From JAWPMT01 sp965229785 (GTDB lineage: Bacteria > Bacteroidota > Bacteroidia > Cytophagales > Cyclobacteriaceae): DNA of 64,000 bases. Each line of letters starts with the position of its first letter. Positions within the stretch are counted from its first letter, which is position 1. Below are positions 43,786 through 52,998 of this stretch, piece by piece. Where the stretch lies: NCBI GenBank assembly GCA_965229785.1, contig CBDDJS010000001.1, forward strand, positions 1,302,001-1,366,000, in the 5' to 3' direction. The notes beneath the pieces are model-generated. The model was given only the letters and a program-made list of their open reading frames with translations, had not been told where the DNA came from and did no database searches. The position numbers were made by a program, and so were the translations under genes.

Positions 43786-45450
43786 ATGATCAAACGACTA
43801 TTTTTCTTGTTCTTGATAACTACTTTCATTCATATTCAAGTTAAGGCACAGCTATCCAGCGCCCAGGAAGCGAGTATTGACAGCCTTTTCCTGGAGTGGA
43901 ATAAGCCCAATCACCCTGGAGGAGTTGTAGGTGTACGGAAAGGAAGCGAAAACGTGTTCCTGAAGGCTTATGGAATGGCGAGTTTGGATTATTTGATCCC
44001 GAATCAAACGTCAACGATTTTCAATATCGCCTCAGTTTCAAAGCAATTCACGGCAATGGGCATCTTGTTGCTTGAGCGAGATGGGAAATTGTCAGTAGAT
44101 GACAAGCTGGGTAAATACATTCCTAACCTGACTGAGATCGGAGAGAAGATCACGATACGTCATATGTTACACCACACCAGTGGGATTCGGAGTTTTCATG
44201 AATTATTGTTCTACGCTGGCTGGCGGGGAAATGACCTGCGCTCCAATGAAGATATCTATCGTTTAATGGAAAGTCAGCAGGACCTCAATTTTGAACCAGG
44301 CGCGGAATACATGTATTGTAATACAGGGTATATTTATATGGCTCGTATCATCGAAGAATTGACGGGAACACCTTTTCCTGAATGGATGAAGCGCAATGTG
44401 TTTTTACCCCTGGGTATGAGAGATACTTACGTCGAGGCTGACCCTTCCAATATTGTTCCTCAAAATGCAACTTCTTATTATGATCGTTCAGGTGGTGTTT
44501 TTCAACGCTCGATTGATTATTGGGCGTATTATGGCTCTGGTAATGTCCATGCCACAGTTGAAGATCTTCTGATCTGGGGTCAGAACTTCTATCGGCCAAA
44601 AGAAGGGTGGGAAGAACTATTCTATCGTTTGGAAACCACTGACCCATTCAATGACGGAACCCTAAACAATTATGCCTTTGGTGTTACAGTCAATGAAGTG
44701 AATGGTAAGAAAGTAGTAGCCCATGGAGGGTCCATTGGAGGGTTTCGCAGCAACTTCGTCGCGATTCCGGAAGAGGAAGTGGCCATTACCATCCTGACCA
44801 ATTTTAATCGCGGGAACCCAGGAGGAAAGACTTATCAAGTCTTTGATATACTCTTTGGTTCTGAGGAAAAGGTAATGGCTAAATCATCGGATGAAGAAAA
44901 GTCGATCGATCTTTCCATCAAGGCACTCAAAGCATTCGAGAACTATTTTTGGAATCCTGTTGACAAGTATGTGAGGCGTATTTATGTCAAAAACGATACA
45001 CTCATGTATTGGAGAGGAGAGACCAGTGAAAGTAAACTGGTCCCAATTGGGAAAAACGTCTTCAAGATGATTGGTGCAGGTGGAAACTATCAGGTGCTTT
45101 TTGAGGGAAAAGGAGAAAAACTGAGAATGGCCTTTCGACAAGAAGATGGTTCACTGATCTATTTCGATCGATTTGTTCCTTCAGATCCTACTGATGCAGA
45201 ACTTAAAAGTTATGCAGGAAAGTACTACAGTCCAGAATTGGATGTGTATTACACCTTCCAATGGAAAGATGACCAGCTGACCTGGTATCATCAAAGGCGT
45301 GGATACGGTGATGTGACAAGAGTTAAGAAAGATGTTTTGAATACCGGTGAATTCATTGCTGAATTTCAAAGAGATAAGGCCAATAACGTTACCGGGGCAA
45401 GATTCACTAGTGGCAGAGTTCGGAACCTGAGGTTGGAGAAGGTCGAGTAA
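43786..45450 (+). CDS. Serine hydrolase of the class C beta-lactamase/penicillin-binding family
   Basis: 554 residues with a signal peptide (MIKRLFFLFLITTFIHIQVKA). The beta-lactamase domain has SxxK as S83-V-S-K86 in FNIASVSKQFTA, YxN as YCN in EYMYCNTGYIYM (about 177), and HGG in VVAHGGSIGGF (about 312) in place of KTG. A C-terminal region of about 180 residues (AGKYYSPELDVYYTF) is the lipocalin-like DUF3471-type extension common in these peptidases. Likely a periplasmic or outer-face D-amino-acid or ester hydrolase rather than a resistance enzyme; the substrate is not known. Confidence 0.87.
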   Translation: MIKRLFFLFLITTFIHIQVKAQLSSAQEASIDSLFLEWNKPNHPGGVVGVRKGSENVFLKAYGMASLDYLIPNQTSTIFNIASVSKQFTAMGILLLERDGKLSVDDKLGKYIPNLTEIGEKITIRHMLHHTSGIRSFHELLFYAGWRGNDLRSNEDIYRLMESQQDLNFEPGAEYMYCNTGYIYMARIIEELTGTPFPEWMKRNVFLPLGMRDTYVEADPSNIVPQNATSYYDRSGGVFQRSIDYWAYYGSGNVHATVEDLLIWGQNFYRPKEGWEELFYRLETTDPFNDGTLNNYAFGVTVNEVNGKKVVAHGGSIGGFRSNFVAIPEEEVAITILTNFNRGNPGGKTYQVFDILFGSEEKVMAKSSDEEKSIDLSIKALKAFENYFWNPVDKYVRRIYVKNDTLMYWRGETSESKLVPIGKNVFKMIGAGGNYQVLFEGKGEKLRMAFRQEDGSLIYFDRFVPSDPTDAELKSYAGKYYSPELDVYYTFQWKDDQLTWYHQRRGYGDVTRVKKDVLNTGEFIAEFQRDKANNVTGARFTSGRVRNLRLEKVE

Positions 45451-45462
45451 TGGCGAATGTGT

Positions 45463-47472
45463 TCAGAGAGAAGCTTTTTTTCCCGATCTCGTTCTGTGAG
45501 TTTTGATGACCTTCTGATGTAAAGGCAGGGTAACGGTGAACGTGGTTCCAGCTCCGGAAGCAGACTGTACATCCATTTGTCCATGATGCTCCTGAATGAT
45601 AGAATAGGTAATGAACAGCCCTAACCCAGTACCTTCACCAGGAGACTTGGTCGTAAAGAAAGGGTCTCCGATCTTCGTCAATTGATCAGCTGGAATCCCT
45701 TTTCCATCGTCTTCAATGGTAATGATCAGATTGTCGCCTTTGTTCAGTGTTTTGATAACGATAGCCCCTGATTCGGTAATGGCTTGCTCTGCATTGGACA
45801 ATATGTTCATCATGGCTTGATGCAATCGGCCCTCATTACCCAATACGGTATTGGATGGACCATAATGTTTACTTACAGCCACTTTTCCGTACAAACGGTT
45901 CTGCAAGATCAACAAACAATTTTCCATGATTTCTCGAAGGTCACAGACCTCATTCATGGTAGTAGTCTGACGGCTGAAGTGGCCCAGGCTCATGACAATT
46001 TTGGCCGCCCTGGTCACTCCTTCGTCAATCGCTTCCAGCAGTTTTTCATTCTCTCGAGATTGAGGGGAAGTATCCTTTTGTGTTTCGAAGGAAAGGGCCG
46101 CTGCTCCCTGTTTGATGTAATTCAGTGGGTTGTTAATTTCATGTGCGATACCTGCTGCCATCACACCTAGGGAGGCCATTTTTTCGGAAGTGATCAACAG
46201 TTTTTGGGTGCTTAATACCTCTTCATGTGCCTTCTTATTTTTCTTTAACAGGTAAATAAGGACAATGACCCCAGGGACGCTGATCAGCAAAATAATGATG
46301 TAAAATTTGAGGGTGTCACTTTGTCGTTGGATCTCGGCTTCTTGTTCAGCAAGCGTAATTCGGTCCGCTTCTTCTTTGAGTTTGACCGGGACCAGAGAGA
46401 GGTTCCTGGCTGTTACATCTCGAAATAGAGAGTCCGTGAGAGCAATGTATTGAGCTTGATATGATGCCAATAAATTGGGATTATCCAATTGACGGTATAT
46501 CTCAATGTACAGTTTGAAATTGTCGGTCATCTGTTCGCGAACCCGGAGGCGTCTGGCCAGACTTTGGCTAGAATCCAAATGGGAAATGGCAGCGGCAAAA
46601 TCTTTCATTTCCAAATGGTATTTGCTAAGGGTCTGGTAGGTTTCAGCAAGTCCTTTTTTGTCATCGATGCTTCGTGTCCCATTTAGAGACAAGTCCAGGT
46701 AATGCTTAGCAGAGTCCAGTTGATTGCGAATCAAAAAAACTTCTGCAATTCCTCTCATAGAAGCCGTGCCCCAAAAAATATTCCCATATTCATTGCCTAG
46801 TTTAAAGGCTCTTTGAAAGTATTCCATCGCCAGGTCCGTCTGACCTTCTTCAAGATGGGTAAACCCGATGTTATTTAGAGAATAGATCTCCACACGATCT
46901 CCGGTGAGGGCGGAGGCTTCCAGTGCTCTTTCGAAATAATTGCGGGCTTCTTCATATGCACCGATCCTGTCGAAGATTCGACCCATATTGTTCAGGGTGG
47001 TAGACAGCCCGTATTTCTCTGCAATGGTCTCTTTGAGATCAATACTCTTTTGTAAGTATTCCATGGCAGTCTGGTAACTACCCACCTCCAGATAGAGCAA
47101 TCCCAGATTATTATAACCATTGTTGATCAGCGAAATATCACCGAGACGAAGGGCTATGTCCAGGGCCCGGTCATTGTATTCGAGCGACTGGTCATAATCT
47201 CCCTTATAGTAAAACACACCGGCAATCAGTCGTATGGATTTTGAAATGTTGGCTGAGTCGTCGATCCCCCTGGATAGTTCCAGGGCCTCTTCGCCATACT
47301 TCATGGCACGGTCAGGGTAATTGAGCCATTCTCCAATGATCAAATCATGCAGAACAGGGATTCTTTCCGCACCTTGTTTTTGAGATAATAGTGTCTTCAG
47401 ACTGTCTGCAAGTTGTCCCAGACAGCTATGAAATACACCCAACATAAGGATCACATGGACCAGGTATCGCAT
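45463..47472 (-). CDS. Orphan TPR sensor histidine kinase
   Basis: About 669 residues from the ATG at 47472 (MRYLVHVILMLGVFHSCLGQ, a signal peptide). It is a close relative of the kinase at 27141-29144: TPR sensor (AMKYGEEALELSRG, DQSLEYNDRALDIALRL, TAMEYLQKSIDLKE), one TM helix, H-box MAAGIAHEINNPLNYIKQG, N-box LHQAMMNILSNAEQAI, G1 DDGKGIPADQL, and FFTTKSPGEGTGLGLF. Unlike that gene, no receiver gene is adjacent, so its partner must be elsewhere, perhaps the same single-domain receiver. It ends in a basic tail (RTRSGKKASL). Confidence 0.87.
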   Translation of the reverse strand: MRYLVHVILMLGVFHSCLGQLADSLKTLLSQKQGAERIPVLHDLIIGEWLNYPDRAMKYGEEALELSRGIDDSANISKSIRLIAGVFYYKGDYDQSLEYNDRALDIALRLGDISLINNGYNNLGLLYLEVGSYQTAMEYLQKSIDLKETIAEKYGLSTTLNNMGRIFDRIGAYEEARNYFERALEASALTGDRVEIYSLNNIGFTHLEEGQTDLAMEYFQRAFKLGNEYGNIFWGTASMRGIAEVFLIRNQLDSAKHYLDLSLNGTRSIDDKKGLAETYQTLSKYHLEMKDFAAAISHLDSSQSLARRLRVREQMTDNFKLYIEIYRQLDNPNLLASYQAQYIALTDSLFRDVTARNLSLVPVKLKEEADRITLAEQEAEIQRQSDTLKFYIIILLISVPGVIVLIYLLKKNKKAHEEVLSTQKLLITSEKMASLGVMAAGIAHEINNPLNYIKQGAAALSFETQKDTSPQSRENEKLLEAIDEGVTRAAKIVMSLGHFSRQTTTMNEVCDLREIMENCLLILQNRLYGKVAVSKHYGPSNTVLGNEGRLHQAMMNILSNAEQAITESGAIVIKTLNKGDNLIITIEDDGKGIPADQLTKIGDPFFTTKSPGEGTGLGLFITYSIIQEHHGQMDVQSASGAGTTFTVTLPLHQKVIKTHRTRSGKKASL

Positions 47473-47669
47473 ACGAGCTTTCCGTGGCAGGTTGAGCAAG
47501 AAAAGATAAGAAAAGATTGCTGGAATCTGAAATGTTTTACGGAGGCGATAACGTGCCCTAAGACGGTTAGATAGGGGTCAAAACATAATGTATATGAGAA
47601 ATAACGACCTGAATATGTGATTGATGCTGACTGTATTTTATTGGATTCTGCTGATGGAAAATATTTCTA

Positions 47670-47711
47670 CTACGATAAGGAAACAAATTAATAACCTCTA
47701 CGTTAAGGAAA
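47670..47711 (+). repeat. Direct repeat before PadR gene 2 (possible operator)
   Basis: CTACGATAAGGAAA (47670-47683) and CTACGTTAAGGAAA (47698-47711) match at 13 of 14 positions and lie 28 bp apart, 15 bp before the PadR start. By analogy with the paired palindromes of cassette 1 they may be PadR contacts, but they lack dyad symmetry. Confidence 0.4.
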
Positions 47712-47725
47712 GAAATAATTTCAAG

Positions 47726-48046
47726 ATGCATAAGAATTACCTGGGAGAATTTGAAGAATTGATCATGTTGACGATAGGGGTGCTTGGGGATGCTTCTTAT
47801 GGCGTAAGCATTAAGGATGAAATGGAGGCGCAGACAGGTAAAAGACCAAGCATTGGTGCTTTGCATACGGCCCTTCAGAGATTGGAGAAGAAAGGAATGA
47901 TCGAGTCATGGGAAGGAGGAGCTACCAATGAGCGGGGTGGACGAAAGAAGCGCTTTTACCGACTGACGGTAGCAGGAAGGGAAGCACTACAGTCTGCGCA
48001 TGATATTAGAAATCAAATGTTCGCATTAATGGCTAAAACCAACTGA
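47726..48046 (+). CDS. PadR-family repressor of the second orphan-permease cassette
   Basis: 106 residues from the ATG at 47726; the open frame extends upstream but carries no coding signal there. PadR fold: LGEFEELIMLTIGVLGDASYGVSI, RPSIGALHTALQRLEKKGMIES and GRKKRFYRLTVAGREALQ. It is strongly similar to the PadR at 26212-26550 (LGEFEE, SIGAL, GR-K motifs). It sits one base before the permease start and is expected to repress the two-gene unit. Confidence 0.88.
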   Translation: MHKNYLGEFEELIMLTIGVLGDASYGVSIKDEMEAQTGKRPSIGALHTALQRLEKKGMIESWEGGATNERGGRKKRFYRLTVAGREALQSAHDIRNQMFALMAKTN

Positions 48047-48047
48047 C

Positions 48048-50639
48048 ATGAAAAAAGTAAAAGGACTTTGTTATCGGATCATCTCCAGCATATCTCCTGA
48101 AATAGGGGAAAATGTCAAAGGTGATTTGGAGGAGTTGTACCAAAGAAAGCTTGAAGAATCAGGTCATTTAAAAGCGTTCTTCTTTTTCTTTTTGGAATGG
48201 CTTACTTGTTTGAAGCTGCTACTGAACCGTAGGCCAAATCCGGGTACCATGCTTCTACAATCCAATGTAAGAATGTCCTGGAGGTTGTTGATCAAGCATC
48301 GTACGTATACAGCGATCAGTTTATCGGGACTAACCCTAGGTTTGGTCGCTTTTTTCATGATCTTCCTCTTTGTTCGGACCGAACTAAATTATGATACGCA
48401 CCACGCGAAATCGGAGAGGATATATCGACTTAACTACGACCTGACCGATCGGAATGAGAAGCTTCCCTGGGCCATCATTACCGGGCGTTGGGCTCCGATG
48501 ATACAAGCGCAGTTTCCGGAAGTGGAAAGTTACACCAGGATCACAACGACCTGGGGAAGTAAGACTTTGATCAAGTCTTCGCAAGAGCCGTTAGGCCATT
48601 ATGAAGATGGATTCATGTGGGCAGATGGTTCGTTGTTGTCGGTGTTTGATTTTGAAGTGATCGCCGGTGACCCTCAGAATCCTTTAGGGAAGCCAAATAC
48701 AGTCATAATCAATGAGCGAATAGCAATCAAATATTTTGATGATCCAGATCGCGCGATTGGTGAAACCCTCAACCGGAATGATGAAACTAATTATGAAATC
48801 ACGGCTGTCTATCGCGATATGCCATCTACTTCTCATTTTCATGGAGAAATGATCGCCTCTTTTTTGACAGGAACCACGCGTGAGGAACGGAATGGTTTCT
48901 GGACCTACAGTTATTTGGTTTTACAGGAAGGGGCCAATCCCGATAAGTTGCAACAACAATTCGCAGGCCTGATCGAGCAGCATGTCGAACGAACGCCATA
49001 TCCCAGGTTATTACTTCAGCCGCTGACTAGCATATACCTTGAGTCCGATCTGATGTATGAGTTTGAGCCTGTAGGCAGCAAACTTACAACTCAGTTGTTC
49101 ATGGGAGTAGGGGCATTTATTCTGCTGATTGCCGGAATCAATTTCGTGAATTTATCGACAGCATATGGTGTCAAACGAATGAAAGAAATCGGTTTGAAGA
49201 AGGTCCTTGGAGCTGAACGTAAATCATTGATCCAACAGATTCTATTAGAGAGTATTCTGCTGACCTTGATTGCTGTTTGCTTTGCGGGGTTCCTTACTTA
49301 TTTTTTGTTGCCATACCTTGAGGTGCTTATTAATAAGTCGTTGGATTTAAGTGGTTTATGGTCAGTCGAAATTGGAGTTGTACTTATTCTTTTTGTATTG
49401 CTAACAGGAACAATGTCAGGAGCATATCCTGCGTTTTACTTGTCTGCATTTCGGCCAAATGATATTTTTTCCAAGACACGTTCGCGGGAAAAGCAGCGAC
49501 TCAGGAAAGGATTGTCTGTTTTTCAATTTGCCATGTCCGTTTCATTGATTGCGAGTGCCATTGTGGTCTACCAGCAGTTAAGCTACTTTCAATCGAAAGA
49601 TTTGGGAATACAACCGGAACAGGCCCTGGTTATCCCACTGGATTATGACGACAATTTCGGATCTAAATATGACGCCTTTAGAAATATGGGATTACAAAAT
49701 CCGCATGTGATCAACATGTCATTGATGTCGAGTTTGCCTGGAGAATTGATTCGAATGTGGGTTGGAAATGTTCGGCCTTCCCATGGAACGGAAGAGGATA
49801 AAATAAGGGTCAAAGTATTCAATACCGATTACGATTTTATTCAGACACTGGGAATTGAAATGGCCAGTGGGAGAAATTACTCCAGAAGTTTTGCGACTGA
49901 TACCACTCATGCGGTGATCATCAACGAAACTGCAGCGAAGGCGCTTGGAATTATGTCATTGGATACAGCTTCGATCTATGAATATTCGCCCTCATTACTG
50001 CGAGATTTTAAAGTGATTGGGATTGTAAAAGATTTCCATTTTGCTTCCCTTCACAGTACGATAGAACCATTGGTTATACATAATCGGCACGGTCATGATA
50101 ATAAAGGGAAATTGGTGATTCGACTTGAGTCAGAAGATTTGATGCAAACTGTAGCGTACCTTGAAGAGGTTTGGAATACTTTTAATCCGGATCGAACATT
50201 CGAGAGCTACTTCCTGGATGACTACTTTCAAACCAAATACGTAAAAGAACAGACCATGATGAAGCTTTTGGTCAGCTTCACTGTACTGGCGATATTTATT
50301 GCTTGCCTCGGGCTATTCGGATTGGCCAGTTATGTCATGCAAAACAGGCAGAAAGAAGTAGGCGTCCGAAAAATATTAGGAGCAACTATCGGACAGCTAT
50401 GGTCTTTGCTTACCCTGGAATTTGTCTGGCTGATCATGCTGTCATTTGTGATTGCTTCTCCATTTACTTACTACCTGATTGACTACTGGTTATCGAATTT
50501 TGCTTACCGCACACAGGTGAATGCCTGGGTATTTGTATTAGCCGTCATTGGTGTATTAATCCCTGCGATCGTTTCCATAAGCATTAAGAGTATTCAAGTG
50601 GCCAAGGTGAACCCATCGGAGATTTTGAGCTCTGAGTAA
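48048..50639 (+). CDS. FtsX/MacB-like orphan permease with N-terminal prefix (PadR cassette 2)
   Basis: 863 residues. N-terminal prefix of about 80 residues with ENVKGDLEELYQRKLEE and a hydrophobic hairpin, similar in plan to cassette 1. Then the permease: TM1 (TAISLSGLTLGLVAFFMIFLF), a periplasmic MacB-PCD-like domain, FtsX core 1 with KEIGLKKVLGAERKS, a second periplasmic domain and core 2 with KEVGVRKILGAT, ending NPSEILSSE. There is no ATPase gene nearby. Translated right after the PadR gene. Substrate unknown. Confidence 0.88.
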   Translation: MKKVKGLCYRIISSISPEIGENVKGDLEELYQRKLEESGHLKAFFFFFLEWLTCLKLLLNRRPNPGTMLLQSNVRMSWRLLIKHRTYTAISLSGLTLGLVAFFMIFLFVRTELNYDTHHAKSERIYRLNYDLTDRNEKLPWAIITGRWAPMIQAQFPEVESYTRITTTWGSKTLIKSSQEPLGHYEDGFMWADGSLLSVFDFEVIAGDPQNPLGKPNTVIINERIAIKYFDDPDRAIGETLNRNDETNYEITAVYRDMPSTSHFHGEMIASFLTGTTREERNGFWTYSYLVLQEGANPDKLQQQFAGLIEQHVERTPYPRLLLQPLTSIYLESDLMYEFEPVGSKLTTQLFMGVGAFILLIAGINFVNLSTAYGVKRMKEIGLKKVLGAERKSLIQQILLESILLTLIAVCFAGFLTYFLLPYLEVLINKSLDLSGLWSVEIGVVLILFVLLTGTMSGAYPAFYLSAFRPNDIFSKTRSREKQRLRKGLSVFQFAMSVSLIASAIVVYQQLSYFQSKDLGIQPEQALVIPLDYDDNFGSKYDAFRNMGLQNPHVINMSLMSSLPGELIRMWVGNVRPSHGTEEDKIRVKVFNTDYDFIQTLGIEMASGRNYSRSFATDTTHAVIINETAAKALGIMSLDTASIYEYSPSLLRDFKVIGIVKDFHFASLHSTIEPLVIHNRHGHDNKGKLVIRLESEDLMQTVAYLEEVWNTFNPDRTFESYFLDDYFQTKYVKEQTMMKLLVSFTVLAIFIACLGLFGLASYVMQNRQKEVGVRKILGATIGQLWSLLTLEFVWLIMLSFVIASPFTYYLIDYWLSNFAYRTQVNAWVFVLAVIGVLIPAIVSISIKSIQVAKVNPSEILSSE

Positions 50640-50728
50640 TCGAATTAATCGTTTGTTCACACGCAGAAATTGAGGGAAAGGGTTTAAATGATTAAATTGA
50701 ACCTAATAGTCACTAAATCACTTACTCC

Positions 50729-51073
50729 ATGGGAAAATCTAAATTCGAGATATTTAAAGGGAAAGACGATCATTTTTTCTTCCATCTAAAGGCAGGGAAT
50801 GGCGAAGTGATCCTGGCCAGTCAGGGATATACGGTCAAAGCCAGTTGCCAAAACGGAGTAAATTCTGTGGCTACAAATTCCAAAGATGAAGGCAATTTTG
50901 AGAAAAAGACGGCCAAAGACGGACGTTATTATTTCGTACTTCATGCCGCCAACAAACAAATCATAGGAAACAGCCAAATGTATACCACGTCTTCAGCAAG
51001 AGATAAAGGCATTCACTCTGTACATGATAACGCTACCGGTGCGGAGATCGTCGACCAGACCAAAAAGAGTTAG
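50729..51073 (+). CDS. YegP/DUF1508-family protein
   Basis: 114 residues made of two DUF1508 repeats: residues about 5-55 (KFEIFKGKDDHFFFHLKAGN...GEVILASQGYTVKASCQNGV) and about 60-110 (KKTAKDGRYYFVLHAANKQI...IGNSQMYTTSSARDKGIHSV). The paired small beta/alpha repeats form a single domain in the structurally known E. coli YegP. Cytoplasmic; function unknown. Preceded by 90 bp of promoter space after the permease gene. Confidence 0.85.
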   Translation: MGKSKFEIFKGKDDHFFFHLKAGNGEVILASQGYTVKASCQNGVNSVATNSKDEGNFEKKTAKDGRYYFVLHAANKQIIGNSQMYTTSSARDKGIHSVHDNATGAEIVDQTKKS

Positions 51074-51263
51074 CAAGACCAGGTGGTAATGGCCTTTTTT
51101 TGACAATCGAGGACTTGAACTGGTTTCATTGATACATATACTCCATTCAATGAACCTCTCATGAGCAGTATTCATTCGTTTAGTCATAGGTAAGCGCATG
51201 GAATAATTACGCGTATCAATTCCATGAGAATTTCTAACTTCCTACTTTCAAGCGAATCAACCT

Positions 51264-52979
51264 ATGAAAATGAGATTATGCATTCTCATCCTATGTTGTG
51301 CGTCCGTTGCTACAGCACAGACACTTGAGGATGAGTATTTGGAGAAATGGAAGAAATTCCATCCGACGAAGGCCCTGAAATCAGGAATCCGAACTTCTGT
51401 TTTTAGCTATGAAGACCGGTCGAAGCAAGCTATTGATCAATGGATTACGTACAATCGGGAAGTACTTGATCAGGTGACGAAAGTGGACCCTGAAGTCCAT
51501 GTAGACCCCATTAATGCCCGGTTGTTACGGGTGCAGGCGCAATCTGAGATTGATCAATGGACAGAACTTCGTGTACATGAAAACGATCTGGGTCTGTATT
51601 TACAATTGTTACGGAATACCATTTCTCCGGTGTATGAAGCAGATTATTTGTTGCCTTCCGAAAAAGGGCAATTGATTTGCGATCGGCTTACCAATATATT
51701 GCAATTAGCCAATGCCGCTCAACTAAACCTGAAGCAGATTACTCCTTCAGATCTGGAGATCAGTCAATCATCATTTAATGACATTTTATCCAATCTTGAA
51801 GGATTGACGAAAGAGGCACAATCCCGGGGAATGATCATAAGTTGCGAGGGTTTTGATGCACGTTTAAGAGCTGCACAAGAAGCGATTACGCATTTATCTC
51901 ATCATGTTTCAGAAACCCTGAGCAAATCCATATTTGATCGGTCTGAAATCCTTGGTGAAGTGGAATATGCGCGCCAATTGGCACTTTACACAGACAGTGA
52001 TTTGATTCCTGAAAATCTCGCGGCAATGGCGCTCAATGAAATTCAGGCGGTGAGAGGACTCATGGATGAAGTGGCATCCGCCTATTTGAGAAAGAACTAC
52101 AGTGAATCGCCGTTACCAGAAGCCCTGGAGGCAAGGATAGGAAAAGCCCTTGGTGACATGAGTCGTGATGTACCTCTCAATGGAAAAGACTATGAGCAAT
52201 TCTGGCTGGAACTTTCAGAGAAGGCCATGTCGTTTGTCGCGGAGAAAGGATTGGGAACTTTGCCTGATAATCAAACCCTTAGCATTCAATCTGCTCCGGA
52301 AAGTGCTGGCCCGGCTGCCCGAATTGGATGGGTGGGAAGTGCGCCGCCTTTTGATCCGAATCCGTGGACCACTTTGTATTTGCCGTCAATACCTGAGACA
52401 TTGCCCGAACAGGAACAAAAGGATTTCTGGTCTTCTTTCAATAAGCCATTCAATCGGATCATCGTCATTCACGAACTGTTTCCTGGCCATTATATGCAGC
52501 TGAAGTTTAGTCGAGAGACACCACATCCAATTCGACTCTTGTTTCCCAACGGTCTCTATATTGAGGGTTGGGCTACTTTTTGTGAAAGAGTGGCGCTAGA
52601 TGAAGGATGGGATGCAGGCAATGACCTGACCATGCTGGCCCACCTTAGAAAGCGAATTGAAAATGCGAATCGGGCCTATACCTCCGTGATGGTCCATACC
52701 CAGGGCTGGTCCAGGGAGCAAGTTTTACAGTTTTCAACTGAGACTTCTTTGGTGGCACCTCAATTTGCAAAGAGTTTGTGGTATCGACTCATGCGATCTC
52801 CTATGCAACTCACTTCATATTTTCTGGGAGGAGCACAATTTTCTGCCCTCATGCAAGCTGAAAAAGAGCGTTTAGGAGATGCATTTGACTTAACCTTTTT
52901 CATGGATACTATCATGAAATCAGGACCTATTCCGATTGATGAGTTCTATGGTCTCTTTGCTGAAACGATTTCGAGGTAA
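51264..52979 (+). CDS. Secreted DUF885 family metallohydrolase
   Basis: 571 residues with a signal peptide (MRLCILILCCASVATA). A long helical DUF885 domain contains HELFPGHYMQL (HExxxGH zinc motif), followed by YIEGWATFCERVALDEGW with the third ligand Glu. Family members resemble M3/carboxypeptidase-like peptidases; the true substrate is unknown. A smaller relative lies at 57705-58946 on the other strand. It ends 19 bp before an aldo/keto reductase gene and is probably co-transcribed with it. Confidence 0.8.
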   Translation: MKMRLCILILCCASVATAQTLEDEYLEKWKKFHPTKALKSGIRTSVFSYEDRSKQAIDQWITYNREVLDQVTKVDPEVHVDPINARLLRVQAQSEIDQWTELRVHENDLGLYLQLLRNTISPVYEADYLLPSEKGQLICDRLTNILQLANAAQLNLKQITPSDLEISQSSFNDILSNLEGLTKEAQSRGMIISCEGFDARLRAAQEAITHLSHHVSETLSKSIFDRSEILGEVEYARQLALYTDSDLIPENLAAMALNEIQAVRGLMDEVASAYLRKNYSESPLPEALEARIGKALGDMSRDVPLNGKDYEQFWLELSEKAMSFVAEKGLGTLPDNQTLSIQSAPESAGPAARIGWVGSAPPFDPNPWTTLYLPSIPETLPEQEQKDFWSSFNKPFNRIIVIHELFPGHYMQLKFSRETPHPIRLLFPNGLYIEGWATFCERVALDEGWDAGNDLTMLAHLRKRIENANRAYTSVMVHTQGWSREQVLQFSTETSLVAPQFAKSLWYRLMRSPMQLTSYFLGGAQFSALMQAEKERLGDAFDLTFFMDTIMKSGPIPIDEFYGLFAETISR

Positions 52980-52998
52980 TCCGGTTTATTGAAGTACT

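Noticed and set aside
50800..51000. Minus-strand frame over the YegP-like gene
   Set aside because: Antisense to the two clear DUF1508 repeats; shadow.
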